Positions 45,400 through 56,836 of a DNA stretch of 64,000 bases are shown one piece after another. The translations under genes were made by a program, and so were the position numbers. The DNA is from Epichloe hybrida (lineage: Eukaryota; Ascomycota; Sordariomycetes; Hypocreales; Clavicipitaceae), in assembly GCA_019022495.1 (NCBI GenBank), contig JAFEKR010000040.1, positions 124,001-188,000 on the forward strand, written 5' to 3'. Position 1 is the first letter of the stretch. Each line of letters starts with the position of its first letter. The notes below the pieces were generated by a model. It was not told where the DNA came from. It worked only from the letters and a program-made list of their open reading frames with translations, and ran no database searches.

Positions 45400-48300
45400 A
45401 AATTATAGAGGTAAAATTAAGAGAGAACCTTAAGATATAGAGGGATATATAATTTATATAGTAAGAATTAGAGGTTTAATAAAAAAAAAAAAAGAGAGAG
45501 AGAGAGGGGAAAGGAAAGAAAAAAAAAAGGTATAAGTTAGTAGTTAATTAAGAGGTAAGAAAAGGTAAGCTAAGAGTAAGCTTAAAGTAAGATTAAAGGA
45601 GACTACATACTTTCCCCCTCCTTCTCTTATATTCTAGTACTTTTTACCTTTCTCCTTAATTACTAAGGGAAAACCCTATTACTATTCTAAGTTTAACCCT
45701 AATAAATTTTATTAAGTTTTATTTAAAGGTTAAAGATCTTTTCTCTCTTACTCTACTATAATTACACTATACCTTTATATTCTTATCTAAAACCGTTTAC
45801 TATTAAATTTTCTCTTAGCATAGCTTATATAACTATAAGTCTAGGAAAAGCTCCTAGTCTTACTAAATAGATAGTTACTTTACTAGTAGCTAGAGAAATA
45901 CACTAAGTAAGTATTAAGTAAAAGGACTTAAACCTATTTAAAGACTTATATTATATATAGGACCTTAAGGAGCTAGCTTTTACCTATACTATTTAGAAAG
46001 AAGGAATATAGGGATAAAGAAGTAATAAGGTAAAGGGGGTAACCCTTAAGCTAAATAAATAACTTCTAGTTATTAAGAATAAGGGTAAAGTGCTAGTAAA
46101 AATAATAGATAAGTTATAAGGAGAAGACCTATTTAAGAATAAAAACCTTTAACCTAGAAAATAGTATATGTTTAGCCTAGTAAATAGGTGCCTAAGGCTA
46201 TATAATCTTAAGAAAATAGTAATAGTTATAGTAGTAACTATACGTAATTTATTACTTATAGGAGTTAAAGGTAAAGGGGTAAATACTATAATTAAGAGCC
46301 CTAAACAAATCTTTATAGAATATCTCTTAGATATAATACACCCTATAGCTATGTAAGCACTAGGTATAAACTAGAGAGAAAACTTCCTTTAGGATAATAA
46401 CTATATAATAGGAATGTTCTTTAACCTAGTAATAGGGAATTATATAAAGCTTTCTTTAGTAATCCTTTACTAAGAACTACTAGTAAAAGGGAATCTAAAA
46501 GTAATAAAAGGTTTACTCTTACTAGTAGCTAATTAAACTTTAAAGAATTAAATAACTAGAGAGTTAAGGAAATTAAAGTTTAGGTAAAAGTCACTTACTA
46601 AATAAGGAAACCTAACCTTTAATAACTTATTAACTTAGTGCGCTAAGATATATAATTAATTAAAGAGGGGTAATGCTATTAAGCTATTATACACTTAAAA
46701 GATTCTAATAGTTAAGATAGTAAACTATCCTAAATTAATAGGAGAGGTTAGTAAGATATACTAGCTTACCCCTTATACTAAAGCTACTCCTAGAGTTTAC
46801 TTCTATATATTCCCTCTTATATTTACCCTTAAGTTTCCTATATTTATTCTTAAGATAATAAGAAGTTTTATTAAGGTATACTTAATAAATATTTTCTATA
46901 CCACTAGCTTTCTTATAGTATTAGTAATATAGGGGGATTTAGTTAACTTAGTAATATATAAGACTAAAAACTATATTTATATTTCTAGGAAAAAAGGCAA
47001 GCTTATTATTCTAGATATTAGGCTTATTAGGGCTAAAAAATTCTACCTCTATTTCTAGCATTAGCTATAGCTAAGCTATAAACTAAAACTATTAAAGTTC
47101 CCTTATTTATTCTAAGTTATACTATTACTCTTAGTAAGAGCTATTAAGCTATTTAGTAATAACATAAGAATAAGAAATTAAGGGCGCTTAATTAATAATA
47201 TAGTGTAATAGGAGTTAAGATAAGTAATCTTAAGAGTTAGGGAACTATTATACTGCTTTTAGCTACTAGTAATACTAATTTATCTATAAGATTATCTCTT
47301 TAGTATCCCCTATAATCTAGTAAAGAGTAAAGGCATAATAGATAACACACTAACTATGCTTATCTAGAGTCTTTAAGCACTTAGGTTATTTTGCTTAATA
47401 GGATTGCCTATGCCTAGAGACCTAATTAATATATAAACTATAATAATACTTAAAGACTTCTTACTATAGTATTATTTAACTAGGGCTATAGTAGGATATA
47501 TAAGGACCTTATATTTATATAAAGGGAATAAGGGAAAGGTCCTAATAGGACTAGAAAATAAAAATAAGCCTTTTTACCTATAAAGAGTAAAGTAGCTATT
47601 AAGGATAGGAGTGCCTAATAAAGTTATAGAGAGTAGTAATATCCTAACTATTATAAATAAAGAGAAGTATATTAGAAGTAATAATAATTTATCTAAGCTA
47701 CCTTCTAATTCTAGAGATAATAATGCTAAGGATAATATATCTAAAAAAGAAATTAATAAGGGTAAGAAAACTAGAGGTAAAGCTAGTAAAAAGAAAGACC
47801 CTAGGGGTAATAATTATAAGGGTATAGGAGGTAATAAAAGTAGGAAAATAGGAGGTAATAGTAACACTAGGGAAAGGGATAAGGATAGTAATAGAGGGAA
47901 GAGAAGTAATAGTAGCCCTAAGGGCACTATTAATAATAAGGGTAAGAAAGAAAGGCCTAATAATAATAAAGATAAGACTAGTAAGGGGACTAGAGAAAGT
48001 AACCCTCCTATAACTAATAATAATAACACTAGAGCTTTACCTAGGAGGCTAGCTAGGAATAGTATTAATAAGGAAAGAAAGTAAAAGAGGGATCTTACTA
48101 ATATTAGGGGTCTGTAACTACTACCTTTACCACTATTACTACCTTTACTATAGCTATAAGGGAGAGTAAACCCCTTTATAAGTGAGTAGTTAACCCTTAC
48201 CTTTGCCTTTATATAAGCGATATAACTAGTTACTAATAAGAAGCCATAGCAAATTTAAGACATGTTTTTACTTAAGGATATTCGTAACCCTAGACTAAAA

Positions 48301-49535
48301 CCTATTATATTAAACTTATTTACTATTCTATTAAACTATACTTTCTAAGTAAGTGGTAAGGGTATAACACTAGTTCTAACCTACCTTAGCGAAATAATAG
48401 AAGTTATAGCTAAATACTAACTAATTATAGACTTATAGGATTTAATAAAACTTACTAATAATTATAGAATTTATATCTCCCTAACTATATTTATCTTTAA
48501 TAAGTATTATAACCTCTAGTTAAGGGGTGCCCCTTACTTATCTAAAGTCTAATATATAATAGCTAAGGAGTATAATAAAATAGTAAATAAATTTAAATTA
48601 AGGGCTAAGTAAGAGGCTTAACCCTTACTACTAAAATTACCTATACTACTACTAATTAAAGTGTCTAAAGATTAGTTAAGTGTCTTATTAAATCTTTACC
48701 CTTATGGTTAGGCTATAGTTATGCTAACTTAGTAACCTCTAAAGATAAAAGCTTTAAGGTCTTAGCTCTATAAAAACTAATAGAAGTGTAGTAAGGGTAA
48801 AATTAAAGCACTTAAAGTATTAGCTATAATATCTAAGGCCTATTACCTAGTTTATATTACTCTTATAGAACTTAATAAATTAATTAATTACTACTAGAAA
48901 AACATTAAAGTTACTAGAATTAAGGGGTTATAGCTATAAGATTTAAAAGAAGCTAGTGAATTTCTAATATTAGCATTAAATAGAAAGGAAGGAGTCCTTA
49001 TTTTCTAAGAGAGTTTTAGGTCTTTGCCCCCTATGTAAAACAATAAATATATTAAAGGAATTATTAGCTAGCTAGGTCTATAGGCTAATACCCTAGGAGG
49101 TAATTAGTCTGTAAACTCTTTATTCTCTAAAGCAGTAGCTAAATATATATATAGGATTAAGGGAGGGCTTTGCTCTCTAAGAGTACTAGGAAGGCTAGAT
49201 GTCTTAATTAAAATTAGAGATTACTTAACATAGCTAAGTAACCTAATAAAGTGTAACTATTTATCTAAAAGGGCTTTTACTATCTATAAGAAGTTATTCG
49301 CTATTTTTAGGGGAGAAGCTAATAGACTATTAGCCCTATTAGATATAGAGATACTAGAAGTTATTATAATTATTAACTAACTACATTAGACTAAGATTAG
49401 AAGGGGAGGAATGCCTAATAAGGTTAAGGGGCTAGTGGCATAAGCTAATAAGTTAAGGGGGGGGCAATAGCTATAGTAATATTTAGTGTTTTTCTAGACT
49501 AATAGTTAGGGGTAACTACTAAGTGGTGGTGGACG
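45400..49535 (+). other. Unassigned 3' region of element 2
   Basis: About 4 kb after the integrase and before the 3' LTR, as RIPed as the rest. Poly-A and GA-rich simple sequence begins it (45480-45530). An open frame without an ATG at 47611-48084 (157 codons) is Lys/Asn/Gly-rich; many AAT/AAG codons are what RIP makes from GAT/GAG, so the original was probably an Asp/Glu-rich acidic stretch. I recognise no domain. A purine-rich AAGTGGTGGTGGACG just before 49536 could be the polypurine tract. Confidence 0.6.
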
Positions 49536-49705
49536 TGACGGGTGGGGGCAGGTGCGAGGCACCTAGCCCACCTAGCACAAAACCCCACTAGCAGATTTTT
49601 TTTTTTTTATTAGGGCTTGTTTTCTTCCGGGATCATCACCTTAAGGAATCAGTTTAATTCAATTAATTCATTACCGCTTTGTTCTCTGTCAAATACAGTT
49701 CTTGG
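49536..49705 (+). repeat. 3' LTR of element 2
   Basis: Partner of 38606-38772. Its inner (left) part is RIPed and its outer (right) part retains C/G. It is followed directly by the GAGAC duplication. Confidence 0.92.
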
Positions 49706-50527
49706 GAGACAACCAAGCCATTCGGGCGTTCTCCCGTATGTAATCCGTAAAGTAATCCGTACGTCCCTACGTCCGTACATACTCTCCGTAGTAGGCTGAA
49801 CTTCAGGCGCTGGACGAGGGGGGGGCTGGGCCTTGATTTTCTCCATGTGCGTTTTGCCCCCAACATCCATCCACCCTTTTATCACCACCAATCCTAATCC
49901 TACCTGAGTCTCAGGCAGGCTGCCTAACCGCCTAACCACCATGGCTGGGCGGGCGGAGCTGCGGGTGGGGATGGGTTGCGGTAACTCGCGGCTTGCTCAA
50001 AGACGTCGGCGGCGATGATGGTGGTTACCGTGATGAGAGGACAGCATCGTCCTCTCCCCGAGGCGGCTTGTTCGGCACCAGTCTGTCGTCTCGCATCTGG
50101 GGGATGATGAATCAATCAAGCATTATTTATTGTTTATGTACGTCCGTAGTCCGTATTATTGTGCGCTTGACCTGTCGGTGACACACTCCAGCCGATTCGG
50201 CCGAGGCGGTGGTCCACCCCTTGCTTTCCGGTTGCGGGTTGCGTGAGACCAGACGACGGTGGAAGGATCAGACGCTTCAGCAACTTCAGCAACCGACTTG
50301 GGTGTGCGGATTATGTGATCCGTACTCCGGGCTCCGTACAAATACTCATTCTGGTATAGTCTGGTGGCTGCTGTGCGGAGTACTTGTAGCTACCGGCGAA
50401 ACCGGCACGACCGCCGGGACTGGGAGGGAATGCGATCCTAGAAGACACGCGCACCTTATTATGCACTGCACTCGGTAATACGGAGTACTCCATACCCACT
50501 GGGGGTCGTACAGTATGTACATACATG

Positions 50528-50588
50528 CACACCCACCCACACCCACACCCACACCCACACCCACACCCACACCCACACACCCACCCAC
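50528..50588. repeat. ACACCC hexamer array
   Basis: About nine CCCACA/ACCCAC units in a row. Confidence 0.92.
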
Positions 50589-53140
50589 CTGGTTGACAAT
50601 GCGATGATGGATGGCCCTTGCTGCCTTGTTTGGTTATGTAAGGGTGGGTGGATGAATGACGGGTCGAACCCCGCCGCCGCATACATAATACAACATGTCA
50701 CCATGTCACCATGTGTCAAGTACGGAGTATTAGCAGCACCCAGCCTCGCACGCGTCGAGGACGTCGAGGGCGTCTCATCGTCATCAACTCGATGCTAGGG
50801 AAGGAGGCAGTCTTCTTCGCGCGCGCTTGGAACTGGAGGGCCCATCCATCTTCAATGCTGCAAAGGGCAGTGATCAGTGACAATGCACCAGCGCCATGCA
50901 CGCCGCGGATCAATCATCACTGATCAGCAAACAAGCCTTTTCCTCCACCAAGTCCGTATGTATGTACATATGTATGATGCAGCTCTGCTGGGTGTGTGCT
51001 GCATGGAGCGCTGGCCCCCATCTCATATTGGGTCATGGGTGCCTCCCGTGTACTTGATACGAAGAAGAAAATACACGATGACCAACGACACGATACCCAG
51101 GAGCAGCCACACTCATGAGTCATCTTGGCCACCAAAGCAGGCGTCTTTCTGTAATGTGTACATGTATGTTTCTGCCTGTGGCTGGAAGGGGCAATCCCCG
51201 TCAAACTGCCTGCCTGCGCGGAGAGAAGCCCTTGTCATGCCAATGACCCCACTACGGACACATGTGTTGGCCTAATAAATTCATTCGTAAATTCTAAATT
51301 CTCCTCCAACAACCGTAACCGTAACCGTCCGTCCGCCTTCCACACGAAGTCAACAACAACTCACATTCCAGAATGCCGCGCCCACTTCGCGTTTGCAAAA
51401 GATTCGACTCGGCCGTAATTATCAATCATTACCAACAAGTCCACGTTGAAAGCACCTCTCGACACGCATGTTGGTTCGAGAAGACAGACGCAAGAACCAA
51501 CATGCACGCGCGCCTGAGCATACATATGTATGTATCATGAGCATGGCCATTCGAACCAGACGTCTGTCGTTTCTTCCATGCCCGTTTCGTGCATGGCATG
51601 AGTTGCATTGCCGATCCCTCATGCCACTTTAAAAGTTTGTTCCCATATTATGACTGACACTGCCCTTGACCCGACCGTTTTCACGTGTGCATGAGAACGC
51701 TTGATGCACATCAGATGCCAATGGATGATGATGCAAGCCTGTTAAAAGGTTGAGGGACAGAATACTCCAACCTGCTATAAGATGATGATGCAAACCTGCT
51801 AATAAAATTAAACCCCTCGACTACGGATTCCTCCGTATTACCTACGGAGTACATTGAATGAGTCCAACGCACCCCGGAGCTCAACACAAATTCGGCACTT
51901 CATCCACGACGCAGCCCCGCGCCTCTGACGAAGATGTTTGTGTAATACATATGTACGCGTTCAACTGAGAATTACACTTTTTTTTTCTATTTTTCACGCC
52001 TTTTTTTTTTTCCTCCTACCTAAAAACTGCTCCGCAAACGAGATTACATGCACGGTATGCTTGATGATTGTTAGGTTTCATCCTCGGGTTTTCCATGTTC
52101 AGCTCTTCCATTGACCTGAATTGGACAAGGGGAAAAGGGAAAAAAGGTCGTGCGAGGTCCCGTTTGGCTTACACCCAGCGCGGCGATCGAACCCCTTCTT
52201 CGTGATATCGCACGCATCACGGAGTACACGGAGCACAAAAGACGGCAAATGCCACGCTGTAACGTCGTCTTTGTTTCCCAAAAACCCTCGCGGCGCGCAA
52301 CCTGCTCCGTTATTTCTATAATGTCTGACATGCTATAGTCCGTTCCATGCCGGGATCCCATCCCAGCCCAGCACCGCTGTCAAACCCAGGCTAAGCCAGT
52401 GGTGACAAGATGAGGAGAAAGGAAGAAGAAATCTTTTAGATTCGGTCCCCATTCATGATCCCTGACGAGACCACTCATGGGTCGCCCCTCGTTTCGTCGG
52501 GTGCTCGTGTCCGAATTCGACCCTTGGGCCCGACCCTCGCCCCTGCCGTGTTATGGCCCGAGTTCCCTACGGAGTATGTAGCATTACCAGAACTTATATA
52601 TATGTATCCCGGCTCTCGCTCGCAGCCCCCTTGTTGTTGTTGTGTACTCCGTACAGTCCTGTACATTACGGACGTACTCGGCGCAATCCGTGCTAGAATC
52701 CACCAAACACATGTCAATGAACCGTCCGGTGGCCGATCAGCGCAAGACCGTCATCGTGATGAACTCCCGTCCAATCTGCAATCTCACACGCAGCCACGAT
52801 AAAGTAGTTCCAGAAGACCCACGGATCGTATACATGTGTTTTTTTTTTTTCTTTTTTTCCCCCACGGTGCTGTACCGTACAGCGTTGCATCGCGTGCCGG
52901 CCAACGTCGCTCTATTTCTCCCCCCTCACCGCCAATTTAGCGTTTCGCGACATTATCGAGTGCGACGCTGCATCTTGTTCTTTTTTTCTCTTCTTGTTCA
53001 CCTTTAGTTCTCATTCCCGTCGTGGCTGCGATGCGTCCGTCTCCCATGCGTGGTTGTGAAAACTCACATGCCGACTTGTAGTATAATATCGGTGAAGAGT
53101 GGAACAGGACGCCATGCCATGTACTCCGTACTCCGTATTA

Positions 53141-53273
53141 TCTCCTTAACTGTTGTCCACCTTGTGGAGTCACGTTAACCAGGGTCTATATGTATCCAAT
53201 CAGATAAAAGTAAATCAGCGATACATACAATATGCGGACCCCACAGACCCAAGGTGGACAACAGCTAAGGAGA
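53141..53273. repeat. Inverted-repeat element with 24-bp arms
   Basis: TCTCCTTAACTGTTGTCCAC plus CTTG at 53141-53164 pairs with its complement ending at 53273 with one mismatch. About 85 bases lie between. MITE-like or a hairpin; no clear target duplication. Confidence 0.75.
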
Positions 53274-53614
53274 TGCGACGGATTATCCGCAGGGGGGGGG
53301 GGCTTCTTGGACGAGGCTGAAATACATGCGTGGTTGCTTTCGTAGCGGACTTTCTTCGTCCAATGCATAACATGAACTTGACGCCTTTCTTGTGCGAGAT
53401 TGATTTTCATTATTTTTTTGGGGGGGCTCATTGGTTGTGTGGCCAATGCATCCAAGTTGTGATAAACGTGACAATTGCTGGCGATAACTCCGCCAGTACA
53501 ACAATTAACAACAACGAGTAATGGCGACCGCAATGATAGATTATGAGCAAAATATGTGTCCTACAATTCGTCTTCTTCATGTCCATTGTCTCAACACATG
53601 TACCTTTCTTCCCA

Positions 53615-53806
53615 TCATTGTTCCTCGGGCCATGCCACGGGCGGCACATCATCTTCCTCCACGTCATTTGTCCCCCTCCCCACACCGAGCATCTGCATCA
53701 GCGTGCCCAGGACCCCAGCCTCGTTCCCCCAATTCATATGAGCCTCAATGTCCCGCTGCAGCTCTTCGTCATCCGCTGCTCTCAAAGCCCTTGTCTCCTC
53801 GTCTTC

Positions 53807-53841
<35 letters not shown>

Positions 53842-55829
53842 CACCTCCTCCGCCGCCAAAGTTATTCATGAATCCTACCAGTCCCGCTTGTCCCGCCTGC
53901 GCCCCGCCTGCCGGCAGGTTCTGCAGGCGGGCCATCAGTTCGTCCGTCTGACTCTGCGACTGCTGCCGCCTCTCCCGCCATGGCAGATGGGTGCCCTCGC
54001 CGGTGAAGATGTTGTCGTGCTCGGGCGGCGGCAGCGGATCGAACTCATAGTTGGGCTGGCTTTCGAGGACATGTCGTGGCGCGACGGCAAGCAGGGATGT
54101 TTGGCCTTCCAGGTACGCCAGTCGAGCGGATCCAAGATCAACGGCGGCATCATCGGCTGGGAGGCACGACATGTCAACTTTTTTCTCTTGGCTCTGCGTC
54201 ACTTGCTGCAGCAGTGTCGTGGCTTGTGCGGTGTTCCAGAGATCCTTGGTTTGGTGCACGTACAGCTTGACCCAGAAGGATCTCGTGTCCGTGGCTGGGT
54301 GGGTTCCCCAGATTGAGGGCGGAGCGTCGAGATTCAACTCTTGGAACAGGGCGCAGTACAGCCAGGGAACCGTCTGCACGCCCGTCTTCAGGAGCTCTCG
54401 GGCACCCTCCGCATCGTTGGCCTGCAGCCTGGCCAAGACCAGGCTCTGTCTCAAGTAAATGCCACCTGGGTGGCCGCCGCCGAGCTGGTCCATCTGCTCG
54501 ATGAAGTCCATCAACCACGTGGATTCGTATGCTCGCAGAGCCAGCAGGTGAAGGTAGTGTCTCATTGCATAAGGGTCGCTGGTGTCAAGCGCGTACAAGA
54601 GCTTGGCCCATTCAAGCGCCGTCCGATAAGTTCCCTTCCGGATCAGGCTTCGTAGGTAGTGGTACCCCGCGAGCCAGAACTGACGGTTCTCTGGTCGTCG
54701 AAAGTCGAGCCGAGCGCGGCCACGTTCAATGTCCTGCCGAAATGCAGACGTTGTTACCCTTCCAAAGGTGAAGAGCGCTCGTTCGCATAGTTCCGCTGCG
54801 AGAGCCATGTTCTGGTCCTGCTTTGCGATGCTGCTCACCTGCAGCAGTGTCGAGACATGATATGCTATGGTTTACCAACATTCAGGTCAATATTTTGTAC
54901 CTTTGCCAGAGTTGCCAGAGTCATTGGATTACGGCAGAGTAGCGCATGGAGCCAAAGATTAAAAAACACTTACGGACACGCTTCAACAAATGTACAATGC
55001 GCATCGGATCTCCAATTTGCACACAGGCAAAGAAGAAGGCCTGCATCGCATCGTAATCCTTGTCATGCACATATGCATACTCTGTCGACAGACCATCCGA
55101 AGACTTTCCAATCTCCGACATGGTCAAGCCACCGGCCGATTGGCGCGGCCAATGCTCTCTCCCTTGAATGAAAACGTTGCGCCGAAGTGAAACTTGAGGC
55201 AGCTTCTTGGCGTGCGGGGGTTCTCGAAGAAACGTTTCCAGATCGACCTGTTGCGGCATTCTTTGGCGGCGCCTGTTTCCTTGCTCCTGTTGCTCCTCCA
55301 CATTGGCCGACTCTATGACTTCTCGGCCGAACAGGTTTCGCATCTCGTTTATGGCCCGGAGATGGTAGGTGTTGATCGATAGAAGCTCGTTCATTCGCCT
55401 CCGTGGGCCCAAAGGATCATGCTGGCCATCTTGACCGGGGAATTGGTCTCCGGTGGTAGAGTTCGTCCGTAGTTTGAGTTGCTTGATCGCCATGTCAATC
55501 TCGTCCTCGTCTTCCGACTCGGCGTTGCCAGATTTTGCCCTTTTATTCTTCTTTTTCTTCTTCTTGCTCTTTTTAGTGCTTGAGGTGGGCTCATCGATCG
55601 GTGGCTCCCTGGATTCAGTCGGCGGCGCCCCGGCATCTTCGTCATCGTCCTCCTCGCCTTCGTCGTCGGCGCTGCCTCCTAGAGCTGCAAACAAGTTTGG
55701 TCGAGGCCTTCCGGTTGACTGCACAGGCTCTTCAGCATCTTCGCTCTCGTCTGATTCATGTTGGTCGGCTTGTTGAGCCCTCTCGAGCTCCTTTTGTTGC
55801 TGCAGTTTGCGCAGCTGTCTGCTTGACAT
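53615..55829 (-). CDS. RQC1: Rqc1/TCF25 family protein, ribosome quality control
   Basis: Two exons: complement(join(53615..54864,54974..55829)), 701 residues. Donor GTAAGT, acceptor CCATAG; the join restores LLKRVPYHVSTLLQVSSIAK, a family-typical stretch. N-terminus: MSSRQLRKLQQQKELERAQQ, then an acidic region and a Lys-rich block (about 85-100), as in Rqc1. The middle is the TCF25 helical repeat domain (ALAAELCERALFTFGRV, LEWAKLLYALDTSDPYAMRHY). The C-terminus has a run of Asp encoded by a GTC repeat on the plus strand (about 53803-53845). In yeast Rqc1 works with Ltn1, Rqc2 and Cdc48 on stalled 60S subunits. The Asp run length may vary between strains. Confidence 0.92.
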
Positions 55830-56836
55830 GACTGTATGGTGTCTTGGGAGGTGATGTGCTGTGAATGAGAAAATGGCTTTGGGCTCCCATAGGGGCTCAT
55901 ATGTCAATGTCTTCTTTCCTTTTTGTTTGATGGCTTTTCCAAGATGACAGAGGACAGGTGAGCATGGTGTCCGAAAGTTTTGAGAGTGGTCCAAGGTCGT
56001 CCAGCGTGGCGTCGCGGGGCAGTTTTTGTGTCACGCCGGGGGTTGGCCCGGTCTGACTACGAATGGTATACATACGAATGGTATACATACAACAGCTCTC
56101 ATCCCACGTGGGGCAAATTGGCAGAGCTCTGGTGCTCAAATGGCCGGGCAATCACTTCCATGAGATGATATCGATTCAACGAGAATTGGGCTTGATGGGT
56201 ATATTGTCTAGATCGTAATTCAAGCTGTTCCGTGACAGGTAGAGAACCAGCCTTAGGTAAGCACCGAGCCCAACTTCTCCATAACATCCATTTCTTTACA
56301 CTAACCCCCCCCCCTTCTCGTTCCCAGCATGTGGAAGCGCCCAGACAATCAATTCGCTTCTGCGACGGACGATTCAAAACCAAAGCTCGCATCCATTCCG
56401 GCCATGCTAATATGTCATATTTCACGTAACCTGCCTGTATCCTCTGTGTAAATCCAAACTCCGGTCCTTGTTTGAACTCGATAGTCGAAAGAAAAACCAG
56501 TTGCTTGCCATTTCCCCTCTAGCCATATTGAAGAAGGCAATATCGATCAACCCTGCAACTTGTCGCTTGAACCACAGAGCGCCAAAGATCCCAAATATGT
56601 TGTTGTTACATAATCAAAGGTCAAAGATAACAAGAGAATAAGAGAATAAGACAATGGCATGGGACCGAAGACAAAAGCTCCTTGTTCCATGCCATGTCGT
56701 CAATCAAGTAATGACACGTCCCCTTTCGGTTGAAGTTCATACTTTTTTTGTGTCGCTGATAAAAGACAACAGCCTGTAAAGAGCCGTGTAACGCCGGTGA
56801 TGCATCAATGCATGAGTGCTAGACTTGTTCTCAAAT
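55830..56836. other. Intergenic region between RQC1 and SCD6
   Basis: About 1 kb. Contains GAATGGTATACATAC in tandem at about 56060-56090. No gene recognised. Confidence 0.55.

Larger units (their letters stand above)
38606..49705 (+). mobile_element. RIP-degraded Ty3/gypsy-type LTR retrotransposon (element 2)
   Basis: Direct repeats at 38606-38772 (167 bp) and 49536-49705 (170 bp, three more T in a T run) start TGACGGGTGG and end CTTAG/CTTGG. GAGAC at 38601-38605 and 49706-49710 is a perfect 5-bp target duplication. Internal remnants on the plus strand: Gag zinc knuckle, aspartic protease, reverse transcriptase, RNase H, integrase. After the integrase about 4 kb remain before the 3' LTR. 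It is heavily RIPed, with TA-rich sequence and stops in all frames. The element's extent is well supported. Confidence 0.93.
49711..53614. other. Gene-poor region right of element 2
   Basis: About 3.9 kb of normal base composition in which I see no convincing gene: open frames are short and conflicting on both strands. It contains an ACACCC array (50528-50588), an inverted repeat (53141-53273), homopolymers, and most of the window's TACGGAGTA/TACTCCGTA motifs. Non-coding RNAs or genes made of very short exons cannot be excluded. Confidence 0.55.

Noticed and set aside
47611..48084. 157-codon Lys/Asn-rich frame as a live gene
   Set aside because: It begins without ATG, lies in a RIPed retroelement, and its composition is explained by RIP of Asp/Glu codons; kept only as a remnant.
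49711..53614. Several 60-130-codon open frames as genes
   Set aside because: They overlap each other on both strands, often lack ATG, and contain simple repeats; none shows a domain, signal peptide or plausible splicing.
53543..54316. 257-codon plus-strand frame opposite RQC1
   Set aside because: Antisense shadow with poly-Val from the Asp run; no family features.
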